Of a DNA stretch of 64,000 nt, positions 1 to 34,530 are shown one piece after another. Every line of letters starts with the position of its first letter. The first letter of the stretch is position 1. Below the pieces are notes generated by a model. That model was not told the DNA's origin. It saw only the letters and a list, made by a program, of their open reading frames with translations, and searched no databases. Made by a program: the position numbers and the translations under genes. Source of the DNA: Dolomedes plantarius (Eukaryota > Arthropoda > Arachnida > Araneae > Dolomedidae); NCBI GenBank assembly GCA_907164885.2, contig OU015495.1, positions 98,686,832-98,750,831 of the forward strand, given 5' to 3'.

Positions 1-858
1 AGGCAAGGCGCCAGTCCGTCGGCTCTTTTGTTCTAAAAGCGCGCCCCGAAGAGGTGTTTCATTGTAGCTCCTCTTCGCTCGGGGGTCTGCCATTCTTTAG
101 AATCGGTTCACGGCTAGCGACGATTTTAATGATCTTTCTGCTCGCCTAGAGGAGGAGGAAATTGCCACAACCTGTTCAAGCCATATCGCTTAGCAACATC
201 AGATATCTTCTGCCCACTCTCTACGTTGGCTACAATCTCTTGCTTGGTTTTTATGGTGAGCACAGTTCTTAACACTCCACTATTTTAGGCCTCATAATAT
301 TGCCAGATTTTCTAATATTTTTATTTATTTTTTTATAAGGGGTTCAAAAAAGCACAGATACAAAAATTCTTAAGGGCAGAAACAAACTAGCGTACATAAA
401 GGTTACGTGTACAATTCACAAAGTCTCGGCGCAAACTACGGAGTATGCGACCGTGTCGTGTGCTCAGAGCTCCGACGAGAGGTTGTGACGAAATGTATGA
501 CGTAGCGAGCAGCGCCCCCAGCGTTTTTAGAATTCGACTAGATGGAATTTCGCCATGTAAGCATGCGATTAGTGGCAATTTGTAGACCCCCTTTAAGGGT
601 TGTAGATATATGTAAAATAAATGTTTATAACTAAAATTGTATCGCTTGTAGACCTCTTGATTAAAATTATTAGATAAACTCACTGAACCAACCCTTGGTT
701 GATCTTGGACTACTAGAAACTTTTTTTGACCTTTTGTCACAGGTGTTCGTTAGAATTCGTTTTAGTTCGTTATCCGAACATATGTTTGTTGTCCGAACAC
801 AAAAATCTTTCGTGAAAGTGTTCGTTGTCCGAATTGTTCGTTAACCGAACACCCACTG
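1..858 (-). mobile_element. pogo/Tigger-type DNA transposon, 5' end, runs off the window
   Basis: The right end at 858 is followed by TA (859-860) and, read on the minus strand, begins CAGTGGGTGTTCGG, the pogo/Tigger type of terminus. Subterminal repeats of a TTCGTTNNCCGAA motif fill about 745-850. At 275-171 on the minus strand a peptide containing KTKQEIVANVESG and KRYGLNR resembles the psq/CENP-B helix-turn-helix at the start of Tigger transposases. An upstream stop and a break after the helix show that the copy is decayed. A 117-codon ORF at 387-740 between TIR and HTH is probably non-coding. The other end and DDE domain are outside the window. Confidence 0.6.
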
Positions 859-1390
859 TAATTGTAATAAAATTTTATAAAAGGCAAACATTTTTGGTTT
901 TGGAATATCATTGTGACACACACATAGCTTTTGGATGTCACCTAAATAATTCTCTATTCTCAAAAGTTATACATCCCCATTTGAAAGACCTTGTATTATA
1001 ATATACACAGATATATCACAAGCATTTCTCTCATCCTAATTTTTGAAAAAAATAGGACCTCCAAACTTCGGCACTTGTGATTTAACAAGTCTATCAACAA
1101 AAATTTTGGAAACTTTCAGAGGTTTTTCAGGCAGATCGATATTGATACAGTACTGTCTATAGATGAGAGAACAGATAAACTGGATTGTGATCAACCCATT
1201 AAGCAAAAAGGAATTTAACCTCACATTTTATAATAAAAAACCCACCTTTATAATTGAATGTAATCTAAAGTTTGAAAGAGATAATAATTAACTATTTATT
1301 AATATCTGGCTAAAATACTTCAGAGAATCCCCAAGTTTTTCAGTAAGAACTTGCTATTTATCAAACAGGATGACAATTATATTTAAAATA

Positions 1391-1950
1391 CAGGGTGGTC
1401 CAAAATTATTCAACACATTTCATATCTGGAAAAAAAAAATGACAAAATGACGTACGTACATATTGTTTTCTTGGAAAGACAATTTAAAACAGTTGTAGAC
1501 AGTAAAATTTTGAACATTAAATAAGTTCCACATGAGCTCCATTTGTGGCATGCAAAATATCCAGCTGATATTCAATTTCCCACCAAGTGTTTTGCAGCAT
1601 TTCAGCAGGTATTCCTTCAGTGATTCATCGTTTTAGGTCATCAATATCCGGAACTGGAGTTGCATACATTCGGTCCTTAACATACCCCCATCTGCAGCCA
1701 ATGCGTATCAAACATTCACTTTCAGGCTACTGTGTGCCTTCTCTCTTATTGCAAGAGGAGATTCAGAAAGTTTTCTTGCAAAATGTTCTTGCACCATCTA
1801 CTGGCTTATGTGGAAATGATTTAATGTTTAAAATTTTGTTGTGTAAAACTGCTTTATATTGTCTCTCCAAGAAAACAAACATGTATGTACTTCATTTTGC
1901 TCTTTTTTTTTTTTAACATGAAATGCGCTCAATAATTTTGGACCACCCGG
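1391..1950 (-). mobile_element. Internally deleted mariner/IS630-type element with long TIRs
   Basis: Inverted repeats of about 130 bp (1391-1529 and 1812-1950) begin CAGGGTGGTCCAAAATTATT on the left and CCGGGTGGTCCAAAATTATT on the right, read inward. Both ends are flanked by TA. Between them, on the minus strand at about 1530-1690, lies the C-terminal end of a transposase (GYVKDRMYATPVPDIDDLK, then EMLQNT, then NGAHVEL) of the arthropod family ending in ATNGAHVE. A stop codon interrupts it. The catalytic domain is gone, so the copy is non-autonomous. A 109-codon ORF on the plus strand is a shadow. Confidence 0.75.
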
Positions 1951-2187
1951 TATATTGAAATACTATTGCTAATATGATGGAATAAAGAACCAGTATATTA
2001 CAAAACATTCCTCTCCCTTTTTATTCTCCGATACTTTCTCAATTCCAGATGTCCCTTTTTAAAAATTAACCCTTAAAGTTCTGTAATTATACAGAAATCA
2101 CAGACAACTCCCACTAATATTTAACTTGAAATTAAATTAAATTAAACCTATCTTAATGTAATCCATAAGAGAGTTCAATTTATTATA

Positions 2188-2999
2188 CTAGCTGCTGCGC
2201 GACCAGCATGGTCACTTTTAGTTTTATATTTTCTTTTGCAAAACAACTCAACTGAAAGTAACATATGTAAGGAATGTTACCATTGACTGTCATTATAAAT
2301 ATATGTTGTTAAGGGGTATTCTCTATAAGGCTGATTCTAAAACATCGTGATTAAAAAAATGTGAATTTCCATTATGCAAGACTGAGAAACCCAACACCAA
2401 TGATTTTATAAATTATATCCCCCTCTGTATGTACTATTTTCAAAATTAAGATATCTACACTTTATCATTACATCAAATAAAGAAATTGTTGGGGAAAAAA
2501 TTTTCACTTAAAAAATGGAGTAAAAATTCAGCAAGTACTAAAATATAGCGTGGATTACATCACTCTCTGTATGTACCATTGTGCACAATTCAGATATCTA
2601 CACTTAATCATACCAAATAATAAACTGTTGCGAAAATTTTCTTCGCTTATAAAATGGAGTTAAAATTCAGTAAGTTCTGAAAAAAAGTATAGAAAATTAC
2701 TGGCTATCGGTTGCTATGCCGGCGATGATAAAGCCTAACCTTGCGATCATTTATACTCTCTCTTAATGAATTATTTCTTCTTCGCTTTCTTTCTTGAGAC
2801 TGTTCCCAATTTTCACTTGATCATGCAGCTTGCTTTTGAGCATTCCTGATTTCAGTGCATAAATCCATGTTGACACGTGGGTGCAAATTGCAGGCGTCCG
2901 CTAATGTTTACATCTGGTAAATGCAGCTGTTGCCATTTGGAGTGTAGAAATACTGTTGATTTTTGTGCCACATACCTACGCATTTTATATATATATAGA
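2188..2999 (-). mobile_element. Non-autonomous Helitron, family B
   Basis: Read on the minus strand the element starts TCTATATATATATAAAATGC at 2999 and ends CTAG at 2188 followed by T. Just before the CTAG is a hairpin, TGCTG-GTCGCG-CAGCA. A TC start, subterminal hairpin and CTAG|T end are Helitron hallmarks. The base before the TC is G rather than the usual A. Inside, about 2403-2548 and 2549-2690 are a diverged tandem duplication of about 145 bp. No Rep/helicase coding sequence is visible. Confidence 0.7.
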
Positions 3000-3086
3000 C
3001 TAGTTACTACAATAATCATCTATGATATACTGTAGTTATGTATCCTAATAAGAGAAAAGTACTAAACAGCATTAATATGGAATAGT

Positions 3087-6000
3087 TTTATTTTCTATTT
3101 CTAATTACCTAACATTAAAGCAATATACAAAGGGAAACATGAGTGCATCATTGCACAACAATGTGGTCCTGTTTATGATTACTAGTGCTTGAATGAAGTG
3201 CACAAATCAAACAATACTGAATGTTATGCACATTTGCATGCATGAACAGAATTTGATAAACCTTTTGAAAATTAAAAAAATTATAATCCAATGCAATTCT
3301 TTTACACATGACTGACAGTACAGAGGATTTAAATAGAAATTCAGTTTTAAAAGAGGACTCAGTAAGTTACATAATTTGATATTTCAGTTGAGCAGCCTAT
3401 AAAGAATTACAGGCTCATAGCACTGAGAGTTCTATAAAGAAAAGAAGCACATATTTTGTTTATATTACACATAAATATAAATTTGGCTCTACAGAGAATA
3501 CTGTACATACAGTTATTTATACAGATTGCTATATCCATTTACTGGATATATTGAATATTTTCAGCATATTGTCCTTGTATAACATTTATCAATGATTAAA
3601 AAAATGTTTGACATGTAATTAAATTTTTTAAGGTCATTTACAAACAGCTTTACAAGGTAATGACACAAAATAATTGCTACTGAGAGCACATCGACTGTAA
3701 AAGATGAAAATCATCTCCACTACTTTATTTGGTGTATAAAATGGGATCAAGTAAAAAAAAAGTTTCAAATGTTCCAAGGGATACATCCTTTACTCCAGTA
3801 CCTTACATTGCATTTCAATTTCTTTGAAGCCCTAGTTTACAAATAAGAAGTTGAGATGTCTCCCAAGAACATGAAATCACCTTATATGAATTATGAAGTA
3901 CATACATAATGCACACCATTTTTCAAAATTAGATGAGGAAATAAAAAGATTATGCACCAATGATAATTAATGCAATAAATCCTCTTTGATCTATTTTACC
4001 AAGAGCAATGCAGTGACTCAAATAGCTAATTTACAGACAGAACAAATTTATGATACGTAGATCCCTGAGCTAATACATAATCTTGTCTGAGAAAAATATA
4101 AAAATTAAAGCACCAACCAATTTTTAGAAGCAACCTTTAAAATTCTTCCCTTTTGGGACAAAAAACTTGCAAACAAATACATGAAACAGTTTGTAAAATA
4201 CTAAAATTTACAGTAAACAGATCCATAGAGAAAAGCCTCACTTATATACATCTAATCGCAACTTAAGACATCTATGATATTTGAAAAACACAATCCTAAA
4301 ATCACTGTGCATAAAGAGTACAATATGCAATAACTTTCGGACAGTTGTTAGTTGTGAACTTGTGCAAGAAATTGTTATTCAAGTTATTAGAACTCCATAT
4401 TCAAAATCTTTACCTTCTCCTGATTACCCATAAGTATAGATAAATACATATGCTAGAAAACCCAAATATAGCATTTGTAAATATTACAAATATTTAAAGG
4501 AATGCTTGAAGTTTTAAATGAACATATTAAAAGGAAAAATTTAAATACTTTTTTGCTTTAAAATGAATTTCTAGAATATTCATATATTATCCCTACGTTA
4601 AAATAACTTTTCCTTATTTAAGGATAGGAGCCACTCTTAGTAAAAAAAAAACCCTGTCAACATCTTAGAGTATTATCAGTTCCTTTCTACAGACAGCAGA
4701 GATCACACTTGATTAAAATTTGACTCAATTTTTGAAGACATAGTGTTTTTTGTTGCTTTACATTGATTTTTTGCAGCTAGAAGGCTATAAACAACTGGGA
4801 TGCACAGTTGAACACTCCCCCAAAACAAGCTACAAATACCAATGCCAACTACAACATGAATCTTAACCTATAGAGTCTGGTACTGAAGTCCAGTTCTTGA
4901 AGGAAGGAGCCAAATTTGACTTGTAATTAGTGACACATGTAGTCTAATCAATTGTTACTAAAGCTATTTATTAACCTACTCAGGTAGTATATCAGCTGAC
5001 CTCACATATCTTAAATACCCACATTAGGCATGGAAAATTTTCCAATCAGTATTACATACCCTATTCAAACTTGAACAAATGCAAACTTTTGAACCCTTTT
5101 ATTAATAAATTAATGTCATGAAAAAATTAAAAGTAAGAAAACAAAAGTGAATTTTTAAAAAAATGCTTTGCATTTAAGTTTCTGCTTTCATGTTAAAAAA
5201 CAAATAAACCACATTAAAAATTAAATATGTTGTAATGTGGTATTAGAAATAATACTAAGCAGAAAATCCCCTGTACCTAAACATGGAGAATGTTGATTTG
5301 CAAGAGTTAAATGATGCAACAACTGGTATGTACAGTTTAAAGCTAATTTCAGACAAGCTGCTGACAGCGATGTCAACTACAGGATTTGAAATTGCAGATT
5401 CTGGTGTTGAATGCAGACTAACAGAAGTTCTATTCTCTTAGAAATTGAAAAAGTTTCTTCAGTTTGCTTTTCCACCAATGAGCAACCACATTCCAATGAG
5501 CAACCACATACACATGTGATTTCCATTCACTAGATATATCACACCTCACTGGTATGTCTATTAGTCTCTCTCTATATATATCAAAGAATTACACTAACTA
5601 AAATTCAGCCAATAATGCCACACTTCTGAAGCAAAGAAAAGGATTAGTGCAACATTTAATCTCTATAGACCCATAACTATATTCTTATCTTACAGCAAAG
5701 AGACATATCTTAAGTTCCACTTTTATATTACAATATTAGTGAGCGATTGAAATAATTAAGGTAAGAAGAGTAAGATGTGATGTTGAGTAGTAGAGATATT
5801 TTTCACCTTTTAGAGTGTGTAAGGAGGATAATTACAACAGAATTGTCATCAGTCTCACCCTACATCCACAACACACATTAAATACATAAAAATAAATGTA
5901 TTTTGCAGAACTTAGACGTCAATGAATTGTTTACTGAAACAAAAATACACTAAATTTTAAAAACTGCCAGAATTATTCAACTTAACTTCAAAGTATCTAG

Positions 6001-8553
6001 CTTGATAAAAAGGGGATTGAGACTCTCAGAAAATAATAGCATCTACACATAAATTTCTATAAGCAATAAAAAATACTCATAATTTTTACAGAAAAAAAAA
6101 CAAACCAGATTTAGAGCTGAAGATAACTGCTTTTATCTACATCTATAAACTTAGGTAGTCAAAGCGATTTTCTAAAAGAATTACCACTGAAGAATGCATT
6201 TTTAAAATATTAAATTTTTAAAAGCATATTTTAAAAATATGATTGGAAATATATAAAAGCTCTAGTGAATTCTAAAATAGTTAGTTGAAATCTGCTCTTA
6301 TTACTACTTTTAAAGTAACTGATACATTTAAAATTGGACAGCTAACTTACAAAAGGAGAAATTTTGATACATTTTATCAGTCTCACCAGACAATATTCAC
6401 AGGAACTAATGCTGATAAAGAATATTCCTGTCTCACCCCTCCACTTTGAATAAAGGAATAACTTGAAATTTTTATTCATAATCTACAAGAAAATTTGAAT
6501 TAAACTACATTTACTCTACATTTATTCAAATCTCTCTTTATTACATTCATTTTAACGTTAAATATCACTCAAATAAGAAGAAACACAATAATTAATATCG
6601 AGAAACATTTTGAAAATGTTACAGAAATATTTTCAAAGTTTTGAAACAATGACATCATAAATCACTGCAGATGAACTTAAAACAAAAAGTGATAAGTAAT
6701 ACAAATTTGTCACAAAGAATAAAAATATTTAAAATACAACAAACATTTTGATTACAAAAGATTGTCCCTTTTTTTTAAAAATAGAAATATATGCTCTCTA
6801 TTACATATGTAACAAAAATCTCACTTTATGAAATATTATGGCATCAACCAAATAATTTAAAAGTATTATTAATCTTAAATAATATAAAAATCTCATCAAC
6901 TTACAGAAGGATAAATTTAAGATGAATTATACATACAGTAGAGCTTTCACTTCACAAAATAATTCCTGAATAATTATTACTTCATTGATAATGGTTAAAT
7001 TGAAACAAAGAAATCAGTTTTTTGCAAATTTCAGTTAAAAAATATAAATGAAAGGTCTACCATATATATATAGACAAATAGATAAATAGTTAGGCACCAA
7101 AAGCCATTATATATATATATATGTATATATATGTATATTCAGCAGAATGTTGATGAAAGTGAAAACTGCACTAGTGTTCTATTTTATATACCTGAGTTCC
7201 ACAGGCAATGGAATATTTATACAGCTGACTATATCTAACAATAAATACTAAAATACAGAATACAAATACAAAATAATTACATTCTGCTAAAAGTAAAAAC
7301 AAATCTTCAGACGAGTGTGATATATTTTAATTCACTAAATTAAATCTTTCCAAAGAAGCACTTTCAATGCGGCTTCGATACAATACATAACACAAAAGAA
7401 GGCAATAAGCAAATCACTTTGCTTCATTTATTTATTACTAGAACTTTTTTCTTAAAAAAATCTGAATGCTAGCGGTAGTGTCACTCATGACTATTCTACA
7501 ATTCATACACATTAACCACACACTGTACAGTACAAAACTGTTCATCAATCACAGGGATATACAATATACTTTCAGAGGAAAACATGAAAATTACTTAACA
7601 TATAGGTACTTTTAAAACTTGAAACCCCTTTGAAAACATTATAGACTTCTTTGAATCTGTACATATTTAGTATAGCTGGAAATATAGTTTTAAGTATTTG
7701 CACACCAAAAACTCTTTTTAGTAATATCTTCACAAACTGTGGTCAGATGACTGTCTGATTGGAGCAGGCTGCTAGTTACATTTTTAAACATGAAAACTGC
7801 GAAATTGTGGCCATATTTAGTCAATGTACAGATATATATGATCAACAATAAACAGCTCATAGTACACATAAACTACAAGGTAGAAATTTTGCCCTAAAAT
7901 CAGCAATGAGATGAAATTTTAAAAAACTTAAGTCATTTTGGATGCCCTATCAGAGCACAAGTCAGCAGCACAGTAAGAAAATAACTTTAAAAGTACAAGA
8001 TCACAAAATGAACATGAACGTTTAAACAGTGAAATATCTAGTATAGATCTTCATAACTTATACTACACAAAAACATATTTAGAATTTACATCCAACTGCA
8101 ATAATTCTATATGCAAAACCCTTGATTTTAAAAAATATATTAGTTAATAAAATGATATGAACTTTAAACTATACTCTATATTTCGCTAAATAAAAATTTC
8201 AAAGATACAGAAACATGTAATACATAATTGATATATATATATAAATATATATATATATAAGATTTACAAGATATTTTTTCCCAGGAGAAAAATATAACAA
8301 CAAATATAAAAACAAAATTAAATAAAATTATTTAAAGATTGATACTATAGATAAAGCAACATTATATTTATAGTCAAATTTATTTACAACCTAGTTCAGG
8401 TACCATTACACTGTTCTCCAGCGGGAGAGCAAGCTCTCCCACAAACTAATAAAAAAGAGAACTTCAGCCAGGTATTTGGTCAGCCAACACTGGATTTTGG
8501 TGAAATTTTCTACATACAAGCTTTTAGCTGCCTGCCCTCAGACAATTAGAATG
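3087..8553 (-). other. Probable long 3' UTR / downstream flank of GSK3; no gene seen
   Basis: This 5.5-kb stretch directly follows the GSK3 stop codon on the minus strand. It has no ORF resembling a protein and no recognisable transposon, unlike the introns. Several minus-strand AATAAA signals occur; the most distal I marked is at 3092-3087, just before a Helitron. Long GSK3B 3' UTRs are known in animals, so I infer that some or all of this is UTR. The actual cleavage site cannot be seen. AT microsatellites lie near 7,060-7,135 and 8,230-8,262. Confidence 0.35.
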
Positions 8554-30501
<21,948 letters not shown>

Positions 30502-31720
30502 TTTTCACCGAGAAAATTTAAAATTCCATAAACTTATGTACTTTGTATACATATGTACATACCAGACACATATTTTTAAGCAAAAAAATATAGAAAAATC
30601 TCCAATAATTTCCACTAAGCCTATTTTGTTGCTGATAGATTTTTTACAGCTACCTAAGTATGGTTATCTCCATCAAATTGTTCACAGTTTACATGCACAG
30701 AAAATCCTGATCGTTGCTTGAGAATTAAACCAACAAAAAAAAATGTCTTTTCAAATCATACGTGATATATTTTTACACATTATGACATCGCATAGTTTGT
30801 CAATTAACGCTTTCTTCATGCTAAAGATGAGTCACTTGCGGAATGAATCATAATGGGAATTATTTCAGTTATTTTATTTCTCCATAGAAAACGTTTCTGC
30901 AAACTGCAGTGGGAAATCACTTTCCAAAAAACTTGATATGCAGCTCTTCTATTATCTTCTTATAATTTTATATTTTTAACTGCTTTGTTTTTGATACGAT
31001 TGTGAAACAACATTAACGAATTTCAACTGAATAAAATAAATCTTCATAATGTGAAAAATTACCAGCGAGGTATTACAAATCAAATAGTTATAACTGTGCA
31101 ATATATTTTAAGCATCATATTATTATTTTATATTAGTGTTTTTGTATTATTATATTTTCGTTATAAATTTCTAAATCATTTACTTATATACCTGAACATT
31201 GTTGCTGACACTGAATCAATCATTATTTGCTCAGAACACTTTTGTATAACATCAAAGGAATTAATGTTATATGAAAAAAAATAATAAATAAATAAATTCA
31301 GGAATAGCCATGTCAACAAAATATTTTTTTCAAAAAATTATTTTTAGCAGGGAATTATTTTACCCAATGGCAATGAAGACTCTTATTTACAAACTTGGCG
31401 TAAATGTGATTTGAAGGGCGTGTAAAATTTTCTCACGCGTTTCGATGTGTTTATTTGTCATACGTTCGCGTTCTTCATTATCTAGTCATAAAATTTTAAT
31501 ATTAAGTTTTCCTTTTAATTGTGTACTTTTTTATTCTAACAGCACGATTCATGATAGCTGATTAATGAGGAACTTAAGAATTGTCCTACAAACATATTAT
31601 ACTTGAAATTTTACCATAAATATGAGTACAAAATCTGCCATATTTCGATTTTGTAACTATACACTTTCCTTGATCAATACACTCTCTAAGGATCTGAATT
31701 TCAGCATATGCTAACTATTC
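30502..31720. other. GSK3 5' flank / region between divergent genes
   Basis: This 1.2-kb stretch lies between the minus-strand GSK3 start codon and the plus-strand 208-codon ORF. It must hold GSK3 5' UTR sequence unless a further intron interrupts it. ORFs at 30392-30721 and 31051-31284 are AT-rich chance frames; the first is antisense to exon 1. Confidence 0.6.
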
Positions 31721-32347
31721 ATGAATATGGATAGAGAACGGGTTATTATTTTAGTGGTAGTATTTGCTTCTAGTCATTGCGCTGCTTATGCACATACAAA
31801 GATAATTAAATACGTCCAACAGGCAATTCATATCTTTCAACTGTTGTATACAAGTAGCTGTACAGGAACAGAAAATAGTATCATACTCTTAAAAAAATTT
31901 TCTCTCTATGTCATATTTCTGATCAGGTGCTTATTTAACTATTTAGAATTGCAAAATTTGCTATTACCACAATTATATGATGCTACCATTTATCTTTGCA
32001 ATGTTATAGAAAATACTACCAGTGTCTTTTGGGATGGAATTATATTTTTAAACTGCGAGAGTCACCAAAGCTTATGTTATGTATTCGGAATATGGCTTCC
32101 TAATCTTGTATCTGAAACTGTTATCCTTCTTCATGACCTCATCAAAAGCTGGTCCTATTCGTCAGGACTAGGAAGCTTTGCTGTTGTTTTTCTCATATTT
32201 GTATTTTGCTTACTTTTGTACTTTACATTCTTGATAACATTAGTTATTATAAGGCTGTATAAATTATTTTTAAAACCACTCATCAAGATGCTTACAACTC
32301 TGTTAAATTATAGAAGACGTTTTGTTCTAAGATCTCGAAGATTGTAA
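31721..32347 (+). CDS. Unrecognised multi-pass membrane protein, 208 codons, intronless
   Basis: I do not recognise this protein. The ORF starts MNMDRERVIILVVVFASSHC; residues 8-24 could be a signal peptide or first membrane segment. Hydrophobic stretches follow at about 61-75 and 103-127, and a long one at 151-180 (GSFAVVFLIFVFCLLLYF onward). The C-terminus is basic (RRRFVLRSRRL). Eight cysteines are scattered and there is no RING or other known motif. In AT-rich DNA an uninterrupted ORF of this length, with ordered hydrophobic segments and a basic tail, is unlikely by chance. The hydrophobic design and the K/R-plus-LKPLIK stretch after the last segment recall the membrane part of the RNF26-like protein 7 kb away, but I see no convincing alignment. 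It may be a lineage-specific gene, a truncated relative or one exon of a larger gene. Confidence 0.5.
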   Translation: MNMDRERVIILVVVFASSHCAAYAHTKIIKYVQQAIHIFQLLYTSSCTGTENSIILLKKFSLYVIFLIRCLFNYLELQNLLLPQLYDATIYLCNVIENTTSVFWDGIIFLNCESHQSLCYVFGIWLPNLVSETVILLHDLIKSWSYSSGLGSFAVVFLIFVFCLLLYFTFLITLVIIRLYKLFLKPLIKMLTTLLNYRRRFVLRSRRL

Positions 32348-33836
32348 ATATATATTTTTCTGTGCTGTTTGCAAATCCAATATGAACCACAAAATAAATA
32401 TTTTTCTCTCCATTCTTGTATCTCACTAGTGAAAGAACTTAACTAGCTAGAAGAATTTAAATTTACAGAAGAAACTAATTTTTTGATAGTAAATTGTCTA
32501 AAGGTTTTGTATATTTTTAGAAGCAGGTAATGAAAATTATCCTGTATTCCTTAAATTTATTTATGAATCTTTTAAAATATCTTTTATATTGAAAAAGATA
32601 ATTTATGCAGAAATAGCATGACACATATATTTATCTGCAGTGTCAGATTATTCATCTGATCAAGAAAATCAGCTCATAAGTTAATTCATCGCAGGTTCAG
32701 AACTGTAGCAATAAAATAATAGTAATAAAAAAAAACTACAAATATATATATAACAGAGGCTTTATTAATTTATTTTCAGCAAAATTTATTCAAAAGAATT
32801 TTGCTGAATAATTATAAAAAAAAATCACCTGCGTGACGGAAAATACTGAATTCCCCATTTGAATTGAATTCACTTTTTAAGAATTATCCTATATTTCTAT
32901 AAAGTAGGAGAATTTGACTCCTTTGAAATATTTGTTCTGACATAACAACTGGGGTATCAAGGAGAAAATTTCCAAGTGAAGTAGTAATAATTTACTTTTT
33001 CTAGTGCTACTATACATTTATATAATTTTTCATAGGTTATGTATTAATTTTGCCTGATGATTTAATTCTTCTAAGTTGAATATCTTATTAAACAATACAT
33101 TTTAGAAGTAGAGTACCTATGAGAGCATTCTTTTATGCAATAATCACGACACAAAAATAATAACTAAAAAGTGTTTAGCTTTGGTATGGCCTAACAAATT
33201 ACTACCAGGTCTTAGTTAACATACAGTTACTTTTTCAAAACATTATATATTTGAATAGCATGCAGCTTTTTCTAAGTCATATAACAAAAAATTCGTAAAT
33301 CCAGATAAAATGATATATATCAATAATATAATAAATCCCAATAATCAATTTAGCATATGCATCGACTTGATATAAAATTAAAATACCAATATGCATAATT
33401 TATTGATAGAAGCACAAAAGTTAACATTAATTGAAAGGTACAACCAAATAATATCAACTATTCTAAAATCAAGCATCAATTAGCATGCAACTTTTACTTA
33501 ACAGTAGTTAAGTTTAATAAACTTAACTATATATTCATAATCTTTTATGCTATTAATTACTAAATGTTAAAAAGAATTAAAAATATTTGTACTGATCAAG
33601 TTTCTATTCATTATAAAACTATCAATCCTATTCCCTTGGTTTGGTCCCAGGTCCTATAAAAATATCATATACCCTGATAACATCAGGTAAAACTATGAAC
33701 TTGATCACTTAATAAAAAATAATAAAAATATGAAGAATAGAGAATAAAAAGTATATTTATAAAATAAAGAAAGAAAAATTTTTTCAGCAAATCATAATGT
33801 TTTTAGCTTTAACTGCTCTTTCAGTTTATAATAATA
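32348..33836. other. AT-rich region, no gene seen
   Basis: About 1.5 kb of AT-rich sequence with no coding similarity. The first part may include the 3' UTR of the 208-codon ORF (AATAAA at about 32,393). Confidence 0.6.
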
Positions 33837-34530
33837 CTAGCTGAAAACCCGCACTTCGCTACGGAGTACATTGAAATTAAATACAACGGTCAATGTATGC
33901 AATTAATGCCAATATATATATATATATATTTATAATAAATGCGACGATCAATGTATACAATTGATGTAATATATATATATATATATATATTTATTTATAA
34001 AAAAATCGTAAGGGATATTTATTTTTTTTGGATAATATCCAATCGTCTGCTGCATTAGAAAGAAAAAAGAATATCATTTTTGTCTATTTAGTTGTTACGG
34101 ACGTGACGATAAATTTATTTAAAGTACCAGAAAAAGAAATCACGTAATCAACATTTAATAAATTAAATTCTAAAAATTAATCTTTAAAAATTCACCAAAA
34201 ATCAGAAAATCAAGGTAAAGGTTCGAAAAAGATTTCATTTTGAAGGAATTTTTATGATCTTTCTCGTGATATAAATTTTATAACCCTCAATGTATTATTT
34301 TAAATGCAAACGTAAAAAAAGTTTAAAAAACAGCTTAAAAATTTAATTTTAAAAAATCTAAGAAGAATTTTTGAAAAATCTTTCTTAGTGCATCCCTACA
34401 CTATTAGAAGAATCGCCATGCAAAATTTCAGCCCTTTAGGTCCAGCGGTTTGGTCTGTGCATTGTATGTCAGTCAGTCAGTCAGTCAGTGAATGAATGAG
34501 TCAGTTACGGAACTGTTTTATATATATAGA
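33837..34530 (-). mobile_element. Helitron family A, copy 3 (full length)
   Basis: On the minus strand it runs from TCTATATATATAAAACAG at 34530 (after A) to GTTTTCAGCTAG at 33837 (before T). The 3' hairpin is intact: CCGTA-GCGAAG-TGCGG just before GGTTTTCAGCTAG. It carries (GACT)n-type repeats near the 5' end and two TATATA runs near the 3' end. Confidence 0.85.
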
